From: Pseudomonas asplenii
GTDB taxonomy: Bacteria; Pseudomonadota; Gammaproteobacteria; Pseudomonadales; Pseudomonadaceae
DNA length: 64,000 nt
NCBI RefSeq assembly: GCF_001293465.1
Contig: NZ_JSYZ01000002.1
Span: 153,328 to 217,327, forward strand
Direction: 5' to 3'
Shown here: in pieces, positions 44,408 to 54,162 of the stretch
Numbering within the stretch: the stretch's first letter is position 1
Layout: each line of letters begins with the position of its first letter
Position numbers and translations under genes: made by a program
The notes under the pieces: model-generated
Told to the model about the DNA's origin: nothing
The model's database searches: none
The model's input: only the letters and a program-made list of their open reading frames with translations

Positions 44408-45022
44408 ATGTCAGACATTCAGCGCACATCCATAGGTTATCTATCGCCCGTCGGCGATTACGGCCTGCGAAACTCCCAGGCACTGAGTGGCGTCAGCCAT
44501 CTGTGGCAGGATTTCTTCGCCCGTGCGCTGGCCGAACAGGTGGGGGATGCGCCAAGGCAGGCGGTGGCCGAACTGCCGGCCGATGGCCCGGTCGAACCGA
44601 CCGCCGGCGCCGAGACCCTGGCGCAGATCGTCGAGCAACTGCACTGCAATGTCACCGACAATCCGGTCCGGCCACCAGAGCCGCTGTTCCTGCCGATCGC
44701 CGAGTTCGAACTCGATCTGCTGAAGAAACCGGCACCGCCCTACCCGGATGACGAAATCATCGCCCAGCAGCGGCAACAGGATTTCGAGAGCGAGTGGGTT
44801 CGCCCGCTCGTCCTCACCGCCGGCCAACCACAGCCCGAGCCGGGCCCGGCACCACAGAAGCGTCCGCTGCACCTGCCGATCGCCGAGTTCGAGCTGGACC
44901 TGCTGGAGAAACCGGCGCTGCCGTACGACGAGCAAACCCTGGTCAAGCAGCAGCAGGACCTGGACTACGACCTGAACTGGGCACGCCCGCTGGTGGCGCA
45001 CAACCTGCGTCTGGCGGCCTGA
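44408..45022 (+). CDS. Protein of unknown function with a tandem 45-residue repeat
   Basis: The 204-residue protein is acidic and Pro-rich, with no signal peptide. Residues 91-135 and 152-196 are two copies of one module sharing LPIAEFELDLL-x-KPA, then a PY-x-DE-type turn, a Gln/Asp-rich stretch, and W-x-RPLV. A variable linker QPQPEPGPAPQ joins them. The N-terminal part (SIGYLSPVGDYGLRNSQALSGVSHLWQDFF) is unrelated. The short, strongly conserved module looks like a docking motif. I do not recognise the family. The gene sits between rsmJ (divergent) and a PEP-mutase-like gene (convergent). Confidence 0.8.
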   Translation: MSDIQRTSIGYLSPVGDYGLRNSQALSGVSHLWQDFFARALAEQVGDAPRQAVAELPADGPVEPTAGAETLAQIVEQLHCNVTDNPVRPPEPLFLPIAEFELDLLKKPAPPYPDDEIIAQQRQQDFESEWVRPLVLTAGQPQPEPGPAPQKRPLHLPIAEFELDLLEKPALPYDEQTLVKQQQDLDYDLNWARPLVAHNLRLAA

Positions 45023-45038
45023 GCCGTCGGCACCGGCC

Positions 45039-45866
45039 TCAGCCCTTGAACATCTGATTGATCCTGCCGAACGGGATCGCCTGCTCGGCGAAACCGAAGC
45101 TGCCCTGCTCAAGGATCTCCTGTGCAGCCTGGTAAAACGCCCCGTACGCCGCACGCGCCAGCGCCGAACCGACACTGATGCGCTTGACCCCCAGCGCACT
45201 CAAATCAGCCACCGACAACGACACGCCACCGGACATCAAGACGTTCACCGGCTTGGGCGCCACCGCCTTGACGATCGCGCGAATCTCCTCGGCCGTGCTC
45301 AAGGCCGGGGCATACAGGACATCGGCGCCCGCCTCGGCAAAGGCCTGCAGACGGCGGATGGTGTCATCCAGATCCCGACGCCCGACCAGCAAGTTTTCCG
45401 CCCGGGCCGTCAGGGTGAAGTCAAATGGCAGGCTGCGCGCCGCCGCTACCGCCGCCTCGATCCGCTCGACCGCCTGATTGAAGGGGTAGATCGGCTCTTC
45501 GGGATTGCCCGTGGCGTCCTCGATCGAACCACCGACCAGGCCCACTTCAGCGGCCATCAGGATCGTCTGGGCGCACCCTTCGGGACTGTCGGCGTAACCG
45601 TTTTCCAGGTCCGCTGCCACCGGCAGCGGCGTGGCCTTGGCAATCACATGGGCATTGTCCAGGGCATCGGCGCGGCTGACCGCACCTTCCGCATCCGGAC
45701 GCCCCAGGGAAAAAGCCAGCCCGGCGCTGGTGGTGGCCAGGGCTTCGAAACCCAGGGCGGCGAGCATCTTCGCCGAACCGGCATCCCAGGGGTTGGGGAT
45801 CACAAAGGCTCCGGCACGCTCGTGCAGGGTCCTGAAGGCTTGGGCTCGACGGTTTTGCGCATCCAT
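45039..45866 (-). CDS. Isocitrate lyase/PEP mutase-superfamily enzyme
   Basis: The 275-residue TIM-barrel protein has the superfamily features: a substrate loop NPWDAGSAKMLAALGFEALATTSAG, metal-binding acidic residues in VAADLENGYAD, GGSIEDATG, and TARAENLLVG. These enzymes cut or form C-C or P-C bonds next to a carboxylate (PEP mutase, methylisocitrate lyase, oxaloacetate decarboxylase). The signature KKCGH of true isocitrate/methylisocitrate lyases is absent, so it is probably an oxaloacetate decarboxylase-like or uncharacterised member. Confidence 0.82.
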   Translation of the reverse strand: MDAQNRRAQAFRTLHERAGAFVIPNPWDAGSAKMLAALGFEALATTSAGLAFSLGRPDAEGAVSRADALDNAHVIAKATPLPVAADLENGYADSPEGCAQTILMAAEVGLVGGSIEDATGNPEEPIYPFNQAVERIEAAVAAARSLPFDFTLTARAENLLVGRRDLDDTIRRLQAFAEAGADVLYAPALSTAEEIRAIVKAVAPKPVNVLMSGGVSLSVADLSALGVKRISVGSALARAAYGAFYQAAQEILEQGSFGFAEQAIPFGRINQMFKG

Positions 45867-45899
45867 ATGACCAGCTCCTGGCAGAAGAGACGAGTGCCG

Positions 45900-46769
45900 T
45901 CAGAGCAGGCCGAGTTGCTCCGCGGCGGGCTCTCTGTATAGCGCAGGCAGGGCTGGCAGGCCAGGCAAACGTTCCTTCAGGCGCTCGTGAAAACGCTGCG
46001 CCAGTTTCGGTGCCAGCAGATTGTCAGCCGTGTGCAGGAAGATATACGGCGTTCGCCCCTCCTCGATCCAGACAGCGACCTTTTCGACCCAGGGGGTCAT
46101 GAAGGGCTCGTTCGCCGCCAACTCCGGATGGCCGATGAAGCGTACCTGCGGGAACGGGGTGAAGGCCGCCGGCCGCGGCGGCACCCTGGGCTTCTTGGAC
46201 TGGGCATGCAGCACTGCGGGCTCGGTCGAGGTGCAACTGAACAGTGCCCGCGGATCGAGGCAGATGCGCTCCACTACGCGGTCCAGCAGCAACCGGTTGA
46301 GCATCCGCTCGGCATCGCCCTTGGCGAAGAACTCGGGATGGCGGACCTCGACGGCCAGCGGCTGCTGCAGGCTGTCGATGAAGCCGGCCAGTTCGCTCAA
46401 CCGATGAGGGGCGAAACTCGCCGGCAATTGCAGCCACAACGGCGATACCCGCGCCCCCAGCGGCTTGAGCAGTTGCAGGAACTCCTCGGCCGCCGGCACC
46501 TGGGCCCGCAGGTCGCCGCCATGACTGATATCGCGGGGAAACTTGGCAGTGAAGCGAAAGTGCTCCGGCATGGTCTGCGCCCAGCGCTCCACCGTGCCCG
46601 GCGAAGGCCGGGCATAGAACGTGGTGTTGCCTTCGACGGCGTTGAAGACCTGGGAATACAGATCGAGAAAGTCCGTCGGACGGGCGTTTTCCGGATACAG
46701 GAACTCGCGCCAGGCGTTTTCACTCCAGGACGGACAACCAAGGTAGTAGGGAAGAACTGAATCGGTCAT
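45900..46769 (-). CDS. DUF72-family protein (YecE-like)
   Basis: The 289-residue protein is a DUF72 TIM-barrel. YYLGCPSWSENAWREFLYP is near the N-terminus. FNAVEGNTTFYARPSPGTVERWAQTMPEHFRFTAKFPRDISH is the family core, given here in outline. AVEVRHPEFF follows. The biochemical role is unknown; distant similarity to xylose-isomerase-like barrels is noted for the family. It ends 33 bp upstream of the PEP-mutase-like gene start on the same strand. Confidence 0.88.
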   Translation of the reverse strand: MTDSVLPYYLGCPSWSENAWREFLYPENARPTDFLDLYSQVFNAVEGNTTFYARPSPGTVERWAQTMPEHFRFTAKFPRDISHGGDLRAQVPAAEEFLQLLKPLGARVSPLWLQLPASFAPHRLSELAGFIDSLQQPLAVEVRHPEFFAKGDAERMLNRLLLDRVVERICLDPRALFSCTSTEPAVLHAQSKKPRVPPRPAAFTPFPQVRFIGHPELAANEPFMTPWVEKVAVWIEEGRTPYIFLHTADNLLAPKLAQRFHERLKERLPGLPALPALYREPAAEQLGLL

Positions 46770-46782
46770 GCCACCGATTAGA

Positions 46783-47082
46783 TCAGATATGCAGGTCCAG
46801 TCCCAACACTTCCATGTCCCACTCGACGAAACCGGCGGTGGTCAGATAGCTGGCCAGGGCCGTGGCGACGCTCCGGCTCATGGAACGGGGAAAGATCATG
46901 TCCTGCGGACGCGCTGGCAGGTTGGCCAGACGTTCACCGGCAGCCTCGGCGCGGGCAGCGACTTCGGACAGATCGTCACTGTCGCCGCCCAGCAGTTCCT
47001 CATCGGCATCCACCACCACGCCGCCCTTGCGGGGCTTGCGCTTGATGGAATAGGACTGTGATGAAACGCCGTCTATACGCAT
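46783..47082 (-). CDS. Small conserved protein of unknown function
   Basis: The 99-residue protein has a basic N-terminal patch (SIKRKPRKGGVVVDADEELLGG) and a hydrophobic, conserved-looking C-terminus (RSMSRSVATALASYLTTAGFVEWDMEVLGLDLHI). No signal peptide or known domain is visible. Position matches the small hypothetical (PA3684) before tsaB (PA3685). The 215-bp gap to tsaB contains nothing else I can identify apart from presumed promoter sequence. Confidence 0.75.
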   Translation of the reverse strand: MRIDGVSSQSYSIKRKPRKGGVVVDADEELLGGDSDDLSEVAARAEAAGERLANLPARPQDMIFPRSMSRSVATALASYLTTAGFVEWDMEVLGLDLHI

Positions 47083-47297
47083 TGTGGCATGCTCGGAGTC
47101 GATGATGGCAATTTAGCAGTACTTGCCGTACGTGGCTATTGTCCAATTGATAACCAGACCACATAACCAATAAAAGGTGTTCACACAACGCCGCCTGCGT
47201 GTGCAAAACATGACGTACGGCACATTTTTGACTACTGCGCACGACCTCCCGAGCGCCCGGATTAACCTTCAGTGTAGCTTGGGAATTTGCTCCGGCC

Positions 47298-47972
47298 TCA
47301 GCGCGCCTTGGGCGTGGCGACCTTGTCACGCAGGTAGACCGGCTGTGCCTGGTCGGCAACGATGGCCTCGCCGCGCGCCCAGGCGAAGCGCGCCAGGCTC
47401 AGCAGGTCCTGGGCGTCAGGCAGCATGCCAGCATCCTGGCCGCTGACCGCGACCTTGATCCGCTCGCCATAGCCCCAGCCCGTGCCCGCACCGAACCAGG
47501 CGCCAACAGCCCCCTCCGGGAGCGCCGCGACTTCCGGCGGCAGCACCGCTTCGACGCCGGCCAGGCGCATCTCCCCGGCCTCCTCGCGATAGCAGCCCCA
47601 ATACACTTCATCCATCCGCGCATCGATGGCCGCGGCGACCTGGCCGGCGCCATGCTCGCGCAGTGCCCGCTGGGCCAGCACCGCCAGGTTGGAGACCGGC
47701 AACACCGGCCGGTCCAGGGCGAAGGCCAGGCCCTGAACCACACCGATGGCGATCCGCACTCCGGTAAAGGCGCCCGGGCCACGGCCAAAGGCGATCGCAT
47801 CCACCGCCGACAGGCCGATCCCGGCATCCGCCAGCAGTTGCCGGATCATCGGCAGCAGCTTCTGCGCATGCAGGCGCGGGATCACCTCATAGTGGCTCGT
47901 CACCTTGCCATCATGCAGCAAGGCGACGGAGCAGGCTTCAGTCGCGGTGTCCAGGGCCAGCAAGGTGCTCAT
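47298..47972 (-). CDS. tsaB: tRNA threonylcarbamoyladenosine biosynthesis protein TsaB
   Basis: TsaB is the inactive partner that scaffolds TsaD and TsaE in making t6A37 of tRNA. The 224-residue ASKHA-fold protein has MSTLLALDTATEACSVALL, HAQKLLPMI, and FGRGPGAFTGVRIAIGVVQGLA. The ATG at 47972 gives the proper N-terminus. With tcdA at 26 kb, two genes for the t6A/ct6A modification are in this window. It follows adk on the same strand after a terminator. Confidence 0.95.
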   Translation of the reverse strand: MSTLLALDTATEACSVALLHDGKVTSHYEVIPRLHAQKLLPMIRQLLADAGIGLSAVDAIAFGRGPGAFTGVRIAIGVVQGLAFALDRPVLPVSNLAVLAQRALREHGAGQVAAAIDARMDEVYWGCYREEAGEMRLAGVEAVLPPEVAALPEGAVGAWFGAGTGWGYGERIKVAVSGQDAGMLPDAQDLLSLARFAWARGEAIVADQAQPVYLRDKVATPKAR

Positions 47973-48018
47973 CGGTGTTTCCGTCAGGTCAGAATGAAAA
48001 AGTGCAACAGTATAAACA

Positions 48019-48044
48019 ACAACAGCCCGCAAGCGGGCTGTTGT
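48019..48044 (-). terminator. Rho-independent terminator after adk
   Basis: On the minus strand a 12-bp stem (ACAACAGCCCGC / GCGGGCTGTTGT) is followed by a U-rich stretch, 20 bp beyond the adk stop codon. It lies between adk and tsaB. Confidence 0.75.
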
Positions 48045-48063
48045 AGAGAGGCAGAGGCGACGA

Positions 48064-48810
<747 letters not shown>

Positions 48811-48998
48811 TCAAGATACACAGCCGACCGACCCCACACAAGCCGCCCAAAGTCGCAACGACCCGGGCCCCCGCAACCATGCAAACCTGCTACCGCGGGT
48901 CGCAAGGTGACAACAAAGTGTCGCACGCACGGCCACGACCGCACCTGACCGGGCGGCCGTGGCCTTGTCCAAGCCTGCAAGCCAGGCCTCGGCTCCCC

Positions 48999-51629
48999 TC
49001 AACCGGTATTGCGCAGGCCGGCGGCGATACCCGCCACGGACACCAGCAAAGCCTGTTCCAGAGGGCTGTCCTGGGCACTTTCCTGGCGCCGCGTGCGGGC
49101 CAGCAACTCGGCCTGCAACAGATGCAGCGGGTCCAGGTAGGTGTTACGCAGGCGAATGAACTCCAGGGTCTCGGGGCTGTGGGCCAGCAGTTGCGACTGG
49201 CCGGTCAGACCCAGTACCACCGCGCATGCCTGCGACAATAGGTCGCGTAAGTGCGCACCCAGCGGCAGCAGTTCCGCTTCCACCAGACGCTCGTCATAGG
49301 AGCGGGCGATATCGCTGTCGGCCTTGGCCAGCACCATCTCCAGCATGTCGATACGGGTGCGGAAGAATGGCCACTGCTCACGCATCTGTTCCAGCAGCTT
49401 GCCTTGCCCACGCTCCAGCGCATGGCGCAGGGCCGTCTCCCAACCGAGCCAGGCCGGCAACATCAGCCGGGTCTGGGTCCAGCCGAAAATCCAGGGAATC
49501 GCCCGCAGGCTTTCTATACCGCCGGCCCGGCGCTTGGCCGGACGGCTTCCCAATGGCAGGCGTCCGAGCTCCTGTTCCGGAGTCGACTGGCGGAAGTACT
49601 CGACGAACTGCGGGTTGTCGCGGACTTCGGCCCGATAGGCCCGCACCCCATCCGCGGCCAGTTCGTCCATCAGCTTGCGCCAGGCCGGTTGTGGCGGTGG
49701 CGGCGGCAGCAAGGTGGCCTCGAGCACGGCGGCCAGGTACAGGTTGAGGTTCTGTTCGGCAATGTCCGGCAGGCCGAACTTGAAGCGGATCATCTCGCCC
49801 TGTTCGGTGGTGCGGAAACGCCCCGCCACCGAACCCGGCGGCTGCGACAGGATCGCCGCATGGGCCGGGCCGCCACCACGGCCGACGGTGCCGCCACGGC
49901 CATGAAACAGCAGCAGTTCGACCTGCTGTTCCCGGCAGATGTCCACCAGCCGCTCCTGGGCGCGATACTGGGCCCAGGCCGCCGCCGTGGTGCCGGCATC
50001 CTTGGCCGAGTCGGAATAGCCGATCATGACTTCCTGCGGCCCCTGCAGGCGTGCACGGTAGCCGGGCAGCAGCAACAGGCGCTCCATCACTGGCCCGGCG
50101 TTGTCCAGGTCGGCCAGGGTCTCGAACAGCGGCACCACGCGCATCGGCCGCAACACCCCGCACTCCTTGAGCAACAGTTGCACCAGGAGCACATCGGAAG
50201 CCGCACCGGCCATGGAAATCACATAGGAACCGAGGGAGGCCGCCGGTGCCGCGGCGATTTCCCGGCAGGTTGCCAGTACCTCGGCGGTGTCCGCCGAGGG
50301 CTTGAAGTACGCGGGCAGCAACGGCCGGCGGTTGCCCTGCTCGCGGATCAGAAAGGTCAGCCGGGCGTCCTCATCCCAGTCCTCGTAACGCCCCAGGCCC
50401 AGGTAGTCGGTGATCTCGCTCATCGCCGCGGCATGCCGCGAAGAATCCTGGCGCACGTCCAGACGCACCAGGAACAGCCCGAAGGTCACCGCACGGCGCA
50501 GGCAGTCGAGCAGCGGCCCGTCGGCGATCACCCCCATGCCACATTCGTGCAGGGACCGATAGCACAGTTGCAACGGTTCCAGCAGCTCGTGGTTGTCGCG
50601 CAGCACCTGGTCCGGGGCCGGCTGGGTGGACTCCAGCGAATCATGGGCCCACTGCCGGGTCGCGCGCAGCCGCTCGCGCAACTGCTTGAGCACCGCCCGA
50701 TAGGGCTCCGCGCTGTTGCCGGCCCTGGCCCGCAAGGCTTCGCTGGCATGCTGCATCGACAGCTCGGCAGCCAGGTGATCGACATCCCGCAGGTACAGGT
50801 CGGCCGCCATCCAGCGCGCCAGCAGCAGGACTTCGCGGGTCACCCTGGCCGTGACGTTGGGGTTGCCGTCGCGGTCGCCACCCATCCAGGAAGCGAAGCG
50901 GATCGGCGCCGCCTCCAGCGGCAGGTGCAGGCCCGTCGCGGCATGCAGGGCCTCATCGGCCTTGCGCAGATAATTCGGAATGGCCTGCCAGAGCGAATGC
51001 TCGATCACCGCAAAGCCCCACTTGGCCTCGTCCACCGGGGTCGGCCGGGTGCGGCGGATCTCTTCGGTGTGCCAGGCCTCGGCGATCAGTCGCTGCAACC
51101 GCTGGCGGATCTGCTCGCGCTCGGCACCGGTGAGATCACGGTGATCCTGCAGCGCCAGTTGCGCGGCAATCGCATCGTACTTCTGGATCAGCGTGCGCCG
51201 CGTCACTTCGGTCGGGTGCGCAGTCAGCACCAGTTCGATGTCCAGACGCGCCAGTTGCCGCGCGAGGGCCTCGGGGCCATGGCCCTCGGCCTGCAGGCGG
51301 GCCAGCAGTTCCGGCAGCGCCCGCGCCTCGAACGGCGCCGGCTGGGATTCGTCGCGGCGGTGAATCAGCTGGTACTGCTCGGCGATGTTCGCCAGGTTGA
51401 GAAACTGGTTGAAGGCCCGGGCGACCGGCAGCAACTCGTCGTCCCCGAGATCATCGAGGCTGGCACTCAGTTCGGTACTGGCCGCATCGCTGCGATCGGC
51501 CTTGGCGCTCTTGCGGATACGCTCGATCTTGTCGAGGAATTCCTCGCCATGCTGGTCGCGGATGGTATTGCCCAACAGCTCACCCAGCAGGTGAACGTCT
51601 TCACGCAAACGCACATCGATATCTGACAT
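48999..51629 (-). CDS. ppc: Phosphoenolpyruvate carboxylase
   Basis: Ppc carboxylates PEP to oxaloacetate to refill the TCA cycle. The 876-residue protein has the catalytic His in [13 protein letters not shown], the [11 protein letters not shown] loop, the site [19 protein letters not shown], and the C-terminal NTG end that reaches the allosteric site. The ATG at 51629 gives the family N-terminus [20 protein letters not shown]. Confidence 0.96.
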   Translation of the reverse strand: MSDIDVRLREDVHLLGELLGNTIRDQHGEEFLDKIERIRKSAKADRSDAASTELSASLDDLGDDELLPVARAFNQFLNLANIAEQYQLIHRRDESQPAPFEARALPELLARLQAEGHGPEALARQLARLDIELVLTAHPTEVTRRTLIQKYDAIAAQLALQDHRDLTGAEREQIRQRLQRLIAEAWHTEEIRRTRPTPVDEAKWGFAVIEHSLWQAIPNYLRKADEALHAATGLHLPLEAAPIRFASWMGGDRDGNPNVTARVTREVLLLARWMAADLYLRDVDHLAAELSMQHASEALRARAGNSAEPYRAVLKQLRERLRATRQWAHDSLESTQPAPDQVLRDNHELLEPLQLCYRSLHECGMGVIADGPLLDCLRRAVTFGLFLVRLDVRQDSSRHAAAMSEITDYLGLGRYEDWDEDARLTFLIREQGNRRPLLPAYFKPSADTAEVLATCREIAAAPAASLGSYVISMAGAASDVLLVQLLLKECGVLRPMRVVPLFETLADLDNAGPVMERLLLLPGYRARLQGPQEVMIGYSDSAKDAGTTAAAWAQYRAQERLVDICREQQVELLLFHGRGGTVGRGGGPAHAAILSQPPGSVAGRFRTTEQGEMIRFKFGLPDIAEQNLNLYLAAVLEATLLPPPPPQPAWRKLMDELAADGVRAYRAEVRDNPQFVEYFRQSTPEQELGRLPLGSRPAKRRAGGIESLRAIPWIFGWTQTRLMLPAWLGWETALRHALERGQGKLLEQMREQWPFFRTRIDMLEMVLAKADSDIARSYDERLVEAELLPLGAHLRDLLSQACAVVLGLTGQSQLLAHSPETLEFIRLRNTYLDPLHLLQAELLARTRRQESAQDSPLEQALLVSVAGIAAGLRNTG

Positions 51630-51867
51630 CGGCAGGCTCTCCGGCGGACTTTGGGACGCTTCCCTGGGCCCAAGAGTGCACCACTGCGACAAGTGCTTAC
51701 AAGCCGGCGGGTCGATCGCCGTTGGCTGAAAATTCCCCGTCGAACCTCACCGCCAGAAGCTAGTCTGATGATTGGGCAGCCCCTCGGGGCTGATGGCCGG
51801 CCCGGCGTCGCTGCCGGCCCGGTCACTCATCAATCCCCGTCATCGGCGGGTATGAATTGAGGTCACC

Positions 51868-52212
51868 ATGAAAATCCGTGAGCTAGCCCAGCACTGGGAA
51901 GAGAATGCCAAGGGTCGCCTGACCGATACCGGTTACGCCGTTCATCTGGACGTTGAAGCGGCCGCCCGCCTCGCCGCGATCACCGAAATGTACCCCAAGC
52001 GCAGCCCGGAGGAGCTGCTCGGCGAACTCATCGGCGCCGCCCTGGAGGAACTCGAGGCGAGTTTCCCCTATGTCCAGGGCCCGCATGTGGTCGCCACCGA
52101 CGAGGAAGGTGACCCCCTGTACGAAGATGTCGGGGCCACCCCGCGCTTCCTGACCCTGTCCCGTCGCCATCTGCACAACCTGTCTTCCGGGACCGACGAG
52201 TCCAAGCACTGA
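51868..52212 (+). CDS. Small conserved protein of unknown function
   Basis: The 114-residue acidic protein begins MKIRELAQHWEENAKGRLTDTGYAVHLDVEAAARLAAI and carries a long predicted helix (RSPEELLGELIGAALEELEASF). The end is polar. It has the look of a small ribbon-helix or adaptor, but I see no diagnostic motif. It is divergent from ppc and matches the PA3688 position in PAO1. The ATG follows a GAGGTCACC stretch. Confidence 0.78.
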   Translation: MKIRELAQHWEENAKGRLTDTGYAVHLDVEAAARLAAITEMYPKRSPEELLGELIGAALEELEASFPYVQGPHVVATDEEGDPLYEDVGATPRFLTLSRRHLHNLSSGTDESKH

Positions 52213-52496
52213 AGAACCCCCGCCACTTTCCCGCAAGCCCCGGTATTCCTGGCTCCCGACCGAGCCGGGATACCGCTGCGCCGCGCAAAAGTTCAGATTT
52301 TCTGCATTGACCGATCAGTCAGTATTTTTTTCGGGCGATTGGCCATCTCCGCTGAACTATTCAAAAAAGCCTCAGGTCACAGCCAGTAGCCATCACTGGC
52401 ACAGCTGCTGCGAAAAATACCCGGCCGACACGGCGGGGTCTGCGCTGAAGGCCCTCGGGCCCGTGATGGGGATTGATGTTTTTCAGGAGCTATCCA

Positions 52497-52922
52497 ATGG
52501 AGTTGAAGACCATGAAAACCAGCACAGTCACATCCTCGTTCAACCACCTGCGCGGGCTGAAACTGGCCGCTCTGGCACTGGGTACCAGCTTCATCCTGGC
52601 CGGCTGTGCCGGGAACCCGCCGAGCGAGCAATATGCGGTGACCCAGTCCGCCGTCAACAGCGCCGTCAGCGCCGGCGGTACCGAATACGCCGCGGTGGAA
52701 ATGAAATCGGCCCAGGACAAGCTCAAGCAGGCCGAACTGGCCATGCATGACAATAAATACGACGACGCCCGCCGCCTGGCCGAGCAGGCCGAATGGGATG
52801 CCCGCGTCGCCGAACGCAAGGCCCAGGCCGCCAAGGCCGAACTGGCCGTGAAGGATGCCCAGAAAGGTGTTCAGGAACTGCGCCAGGAAAGCCAGCGCCC
52901 CGTGGTGCAGCCGGCGCAATGA
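52497..52922 (+). CDS. DUF4398-type lipoprotein
   Basis: The 141-residue protein has a long signal with lipobox LAGCAG, then a helical DUF4398-type domain (YAAVEMKSAQDKLKQAELAMHDNKYDDARRLAEQAEWDARVAERKAQAAKAE, shown in outline). The domain is thought to be a coiled-coil or TPR-like periplasmic element. The ATG at 52497 follows CAGGAG. It is followed after 48 bp by an OmpA-domain lipoprotein that carries a similar helical region, so the pair likely works together at the outer membrane. Confidence 0.85.
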   Translation: MELKTMKTSTVTSSFNHLRGLKLAALALGTSFILAGCAGNPPSEQYAVTQSAVNSAVSAGGTEYAAVEMKSAQDKLKQAELAMHDNKYDDARRLAEQAEWDARVAERKAQAAKAELAVKDAQKGVQELRQESQRPVVQPAQ

Positions 52923-52970
52923 GCGCTCACGCAGCCTGAAGTTTCAACGGACAGATAAAGGACGAACATT

Positions 52971-53762
52971 ATGCGCAATCAACTGATGATCCCCGCCCTG
53001 CTGGCTCTGAGCGTCGGCCTCGCAGCCTGCTCCACACCGCCCAACCCCAACCTGGAACAGGCGCGCACCAACTTCTCCGGCCTGCAGGCCGACCCGCAGG
53101 CGAGCAAGGTGGCGGCCCTGGAAACCAAGGACGCCAGCGACTACCTGGACAAGGCGGACAAGGCCTACCAGAACCGCGAGGATGAAAAGGTCGTCGACCA
53201 GTTGGCCTACCTGACCAACCAGCGTGTCGAAGTCGCCAAGCAGACCATCGCTCTGCGCACTGCCGAGGCCAACCTGAAGAACGCCGCCGCGCAACGGGCC
53301 CAGGCCCGCCTGGACGCCCGCGATGCGCAGATCCGCCAGTTGCAGGAAAGCCTCAACGCCAAGCAGACCGATCGCGGCACCCTGGTGACCTTCGGTGACG
53401 TGCTGTTCGCCACCAACAAGGCCGAGCTCAAGCCCAATGGCCTGGCCAACATCAGCAAGCTGGCGCAGTTCCTCCAGCAGAACCCGGACCGCAAGGTGAT
53501 CGTCGAGGGCTACACCGACAGCACCGGTACCGCGGCCTACAACCAGAGCCTGTCCGAGCGCCGCGCGACTTCGGTCCAGGTGGCCCTGATCAAGCTGGGC
53601 GTGGACCCGAGCCGCATCGTCACCCAGGGTTATGGCAAGGAGTACCCGGTCGCGGATAACGGCAGCGTCTCCGGCCGGGCGATGAACCGTCGCGTGGAAG
53701 TGACCATTTCCAACGACAACCAGCCAGTGGCACCACGCTCCTCGGTCAGCAGCAACTACTGA
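52971..53762 (+). CDS. OmpA-family peptidoglycan-binding lipoprotein
   Basis: The 263-residue protein has a signal with lipobox LAACST, a helical DUF4398-like region (residues about 25-130), and a C-terminal OmpA domain with FGDVLFATNKAELKPNG, IVEGYTDSTGTAAYNQSLSERRA and GYGKEYPVADN. Such proteins tie the outer membrane to peptidoglycan by binding diaminopimelate. The preceding DUF4398 gene shares the helical element. Confidence 0.9.
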   Translation: MRNQLMIPALLALSVGLAACSTPPNPNLEQARTNFSGLQADPQASKVAALETKDASDYLDKADKAYQNREDEKVVDQLAYLTNQRVEVAKQTIALRTAEANLKNAAAQRAQARLDARDAQIRQLQESLNAKQTDRGTLVTFGDVLFATNKAELKPNGLANISKLAQFLQQNPDRKVIVEGYTDSTGTAAYNQSLSERRATSVQVALIKLGVDPSRIVTQGYGKEYPVADNGSVSGRAMNRRVEVTISNDNQPVAPRSSVSSNY

Positions 53763-53780
53763 TCATTCGAAGCGCCAATG

Positions 53781-53816
53781 AAAAGCCCCGCCTGATCGGA
53801 TCAGGCGGGGCTTTTT
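53781..53816. terminator. Strong bidirectional terminator after the ompA-like gene
   Basis: A perfect long stem (AAAAGCCCCGCCTGATC / GATCAGGCGGGGCTTTT) with almost no loop is flanked by A and T runs on both sides, between two convergent genes. Confidence 0.88.
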
Positions 53817-53835
53817 CATGCGGCCAGCCAGCCGT

Positions 53836-54162
53836 TCACTGCTCCAGCTTGGGCGTCTCCTGGCCCATGCAGCGCACGGCCTGCTTCTTGTCGTTGACCA
53901 GCACGCCGGTCAGGCCTTTCTGTTCGGTGTCGAACAGCACCAGCACGCCATCGATGCACTGCGCGACCTGGCTGGCCGGCGTCAGCGAAACCTTGTAGTC
54001 CTCGCCCGCAATGGTCTTGAGCATGGTGAACTGGTTGAGTTCCAACGCATCCTCCGGCTTGGCGAAATGCAGGTAGCCGTAGTACCACAGGCAGCCCACG
54101 GTGCCGATGATGCTGCAGATACCGGTGATGATCAGGGGAATGGCGTTGCGTTCTTCGGTCAT
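53836..54162 (-). CDS. Small membrane-anchored protein of unknown function
   Basis: The 108-residue protein has one N-terminal hydrophobic segment (IPLIITGICSIIGTVGCLWYYGYL) and a periplasmic-looking tail with two cysteines (AQCIDGVL and VRCMGQE) that could form a disulfide. No family is recognised. Its ATG overlaps the hydrolase stop by four bases (ATGA), so it is translated with the hydrolase and is likely functionally linked. Confidence 0.78.
   Translation of the reverse strand: MTEERNAIPLIITGICSIIGTVGCLWYYGYLHFAKPEDALELNQFTMLKTIAGEDYKVSLTPASQVAQCIDGVLVLFDTEQKGLTGVLVNDKKQAVRCMGQETPKLEQ

Noticed and set aside
48931..48963. GC-rich imperfect stem after ppc as a terminator
   Set aside because: It has a mismatch, a large loop and no U tract; support is too weak to list.
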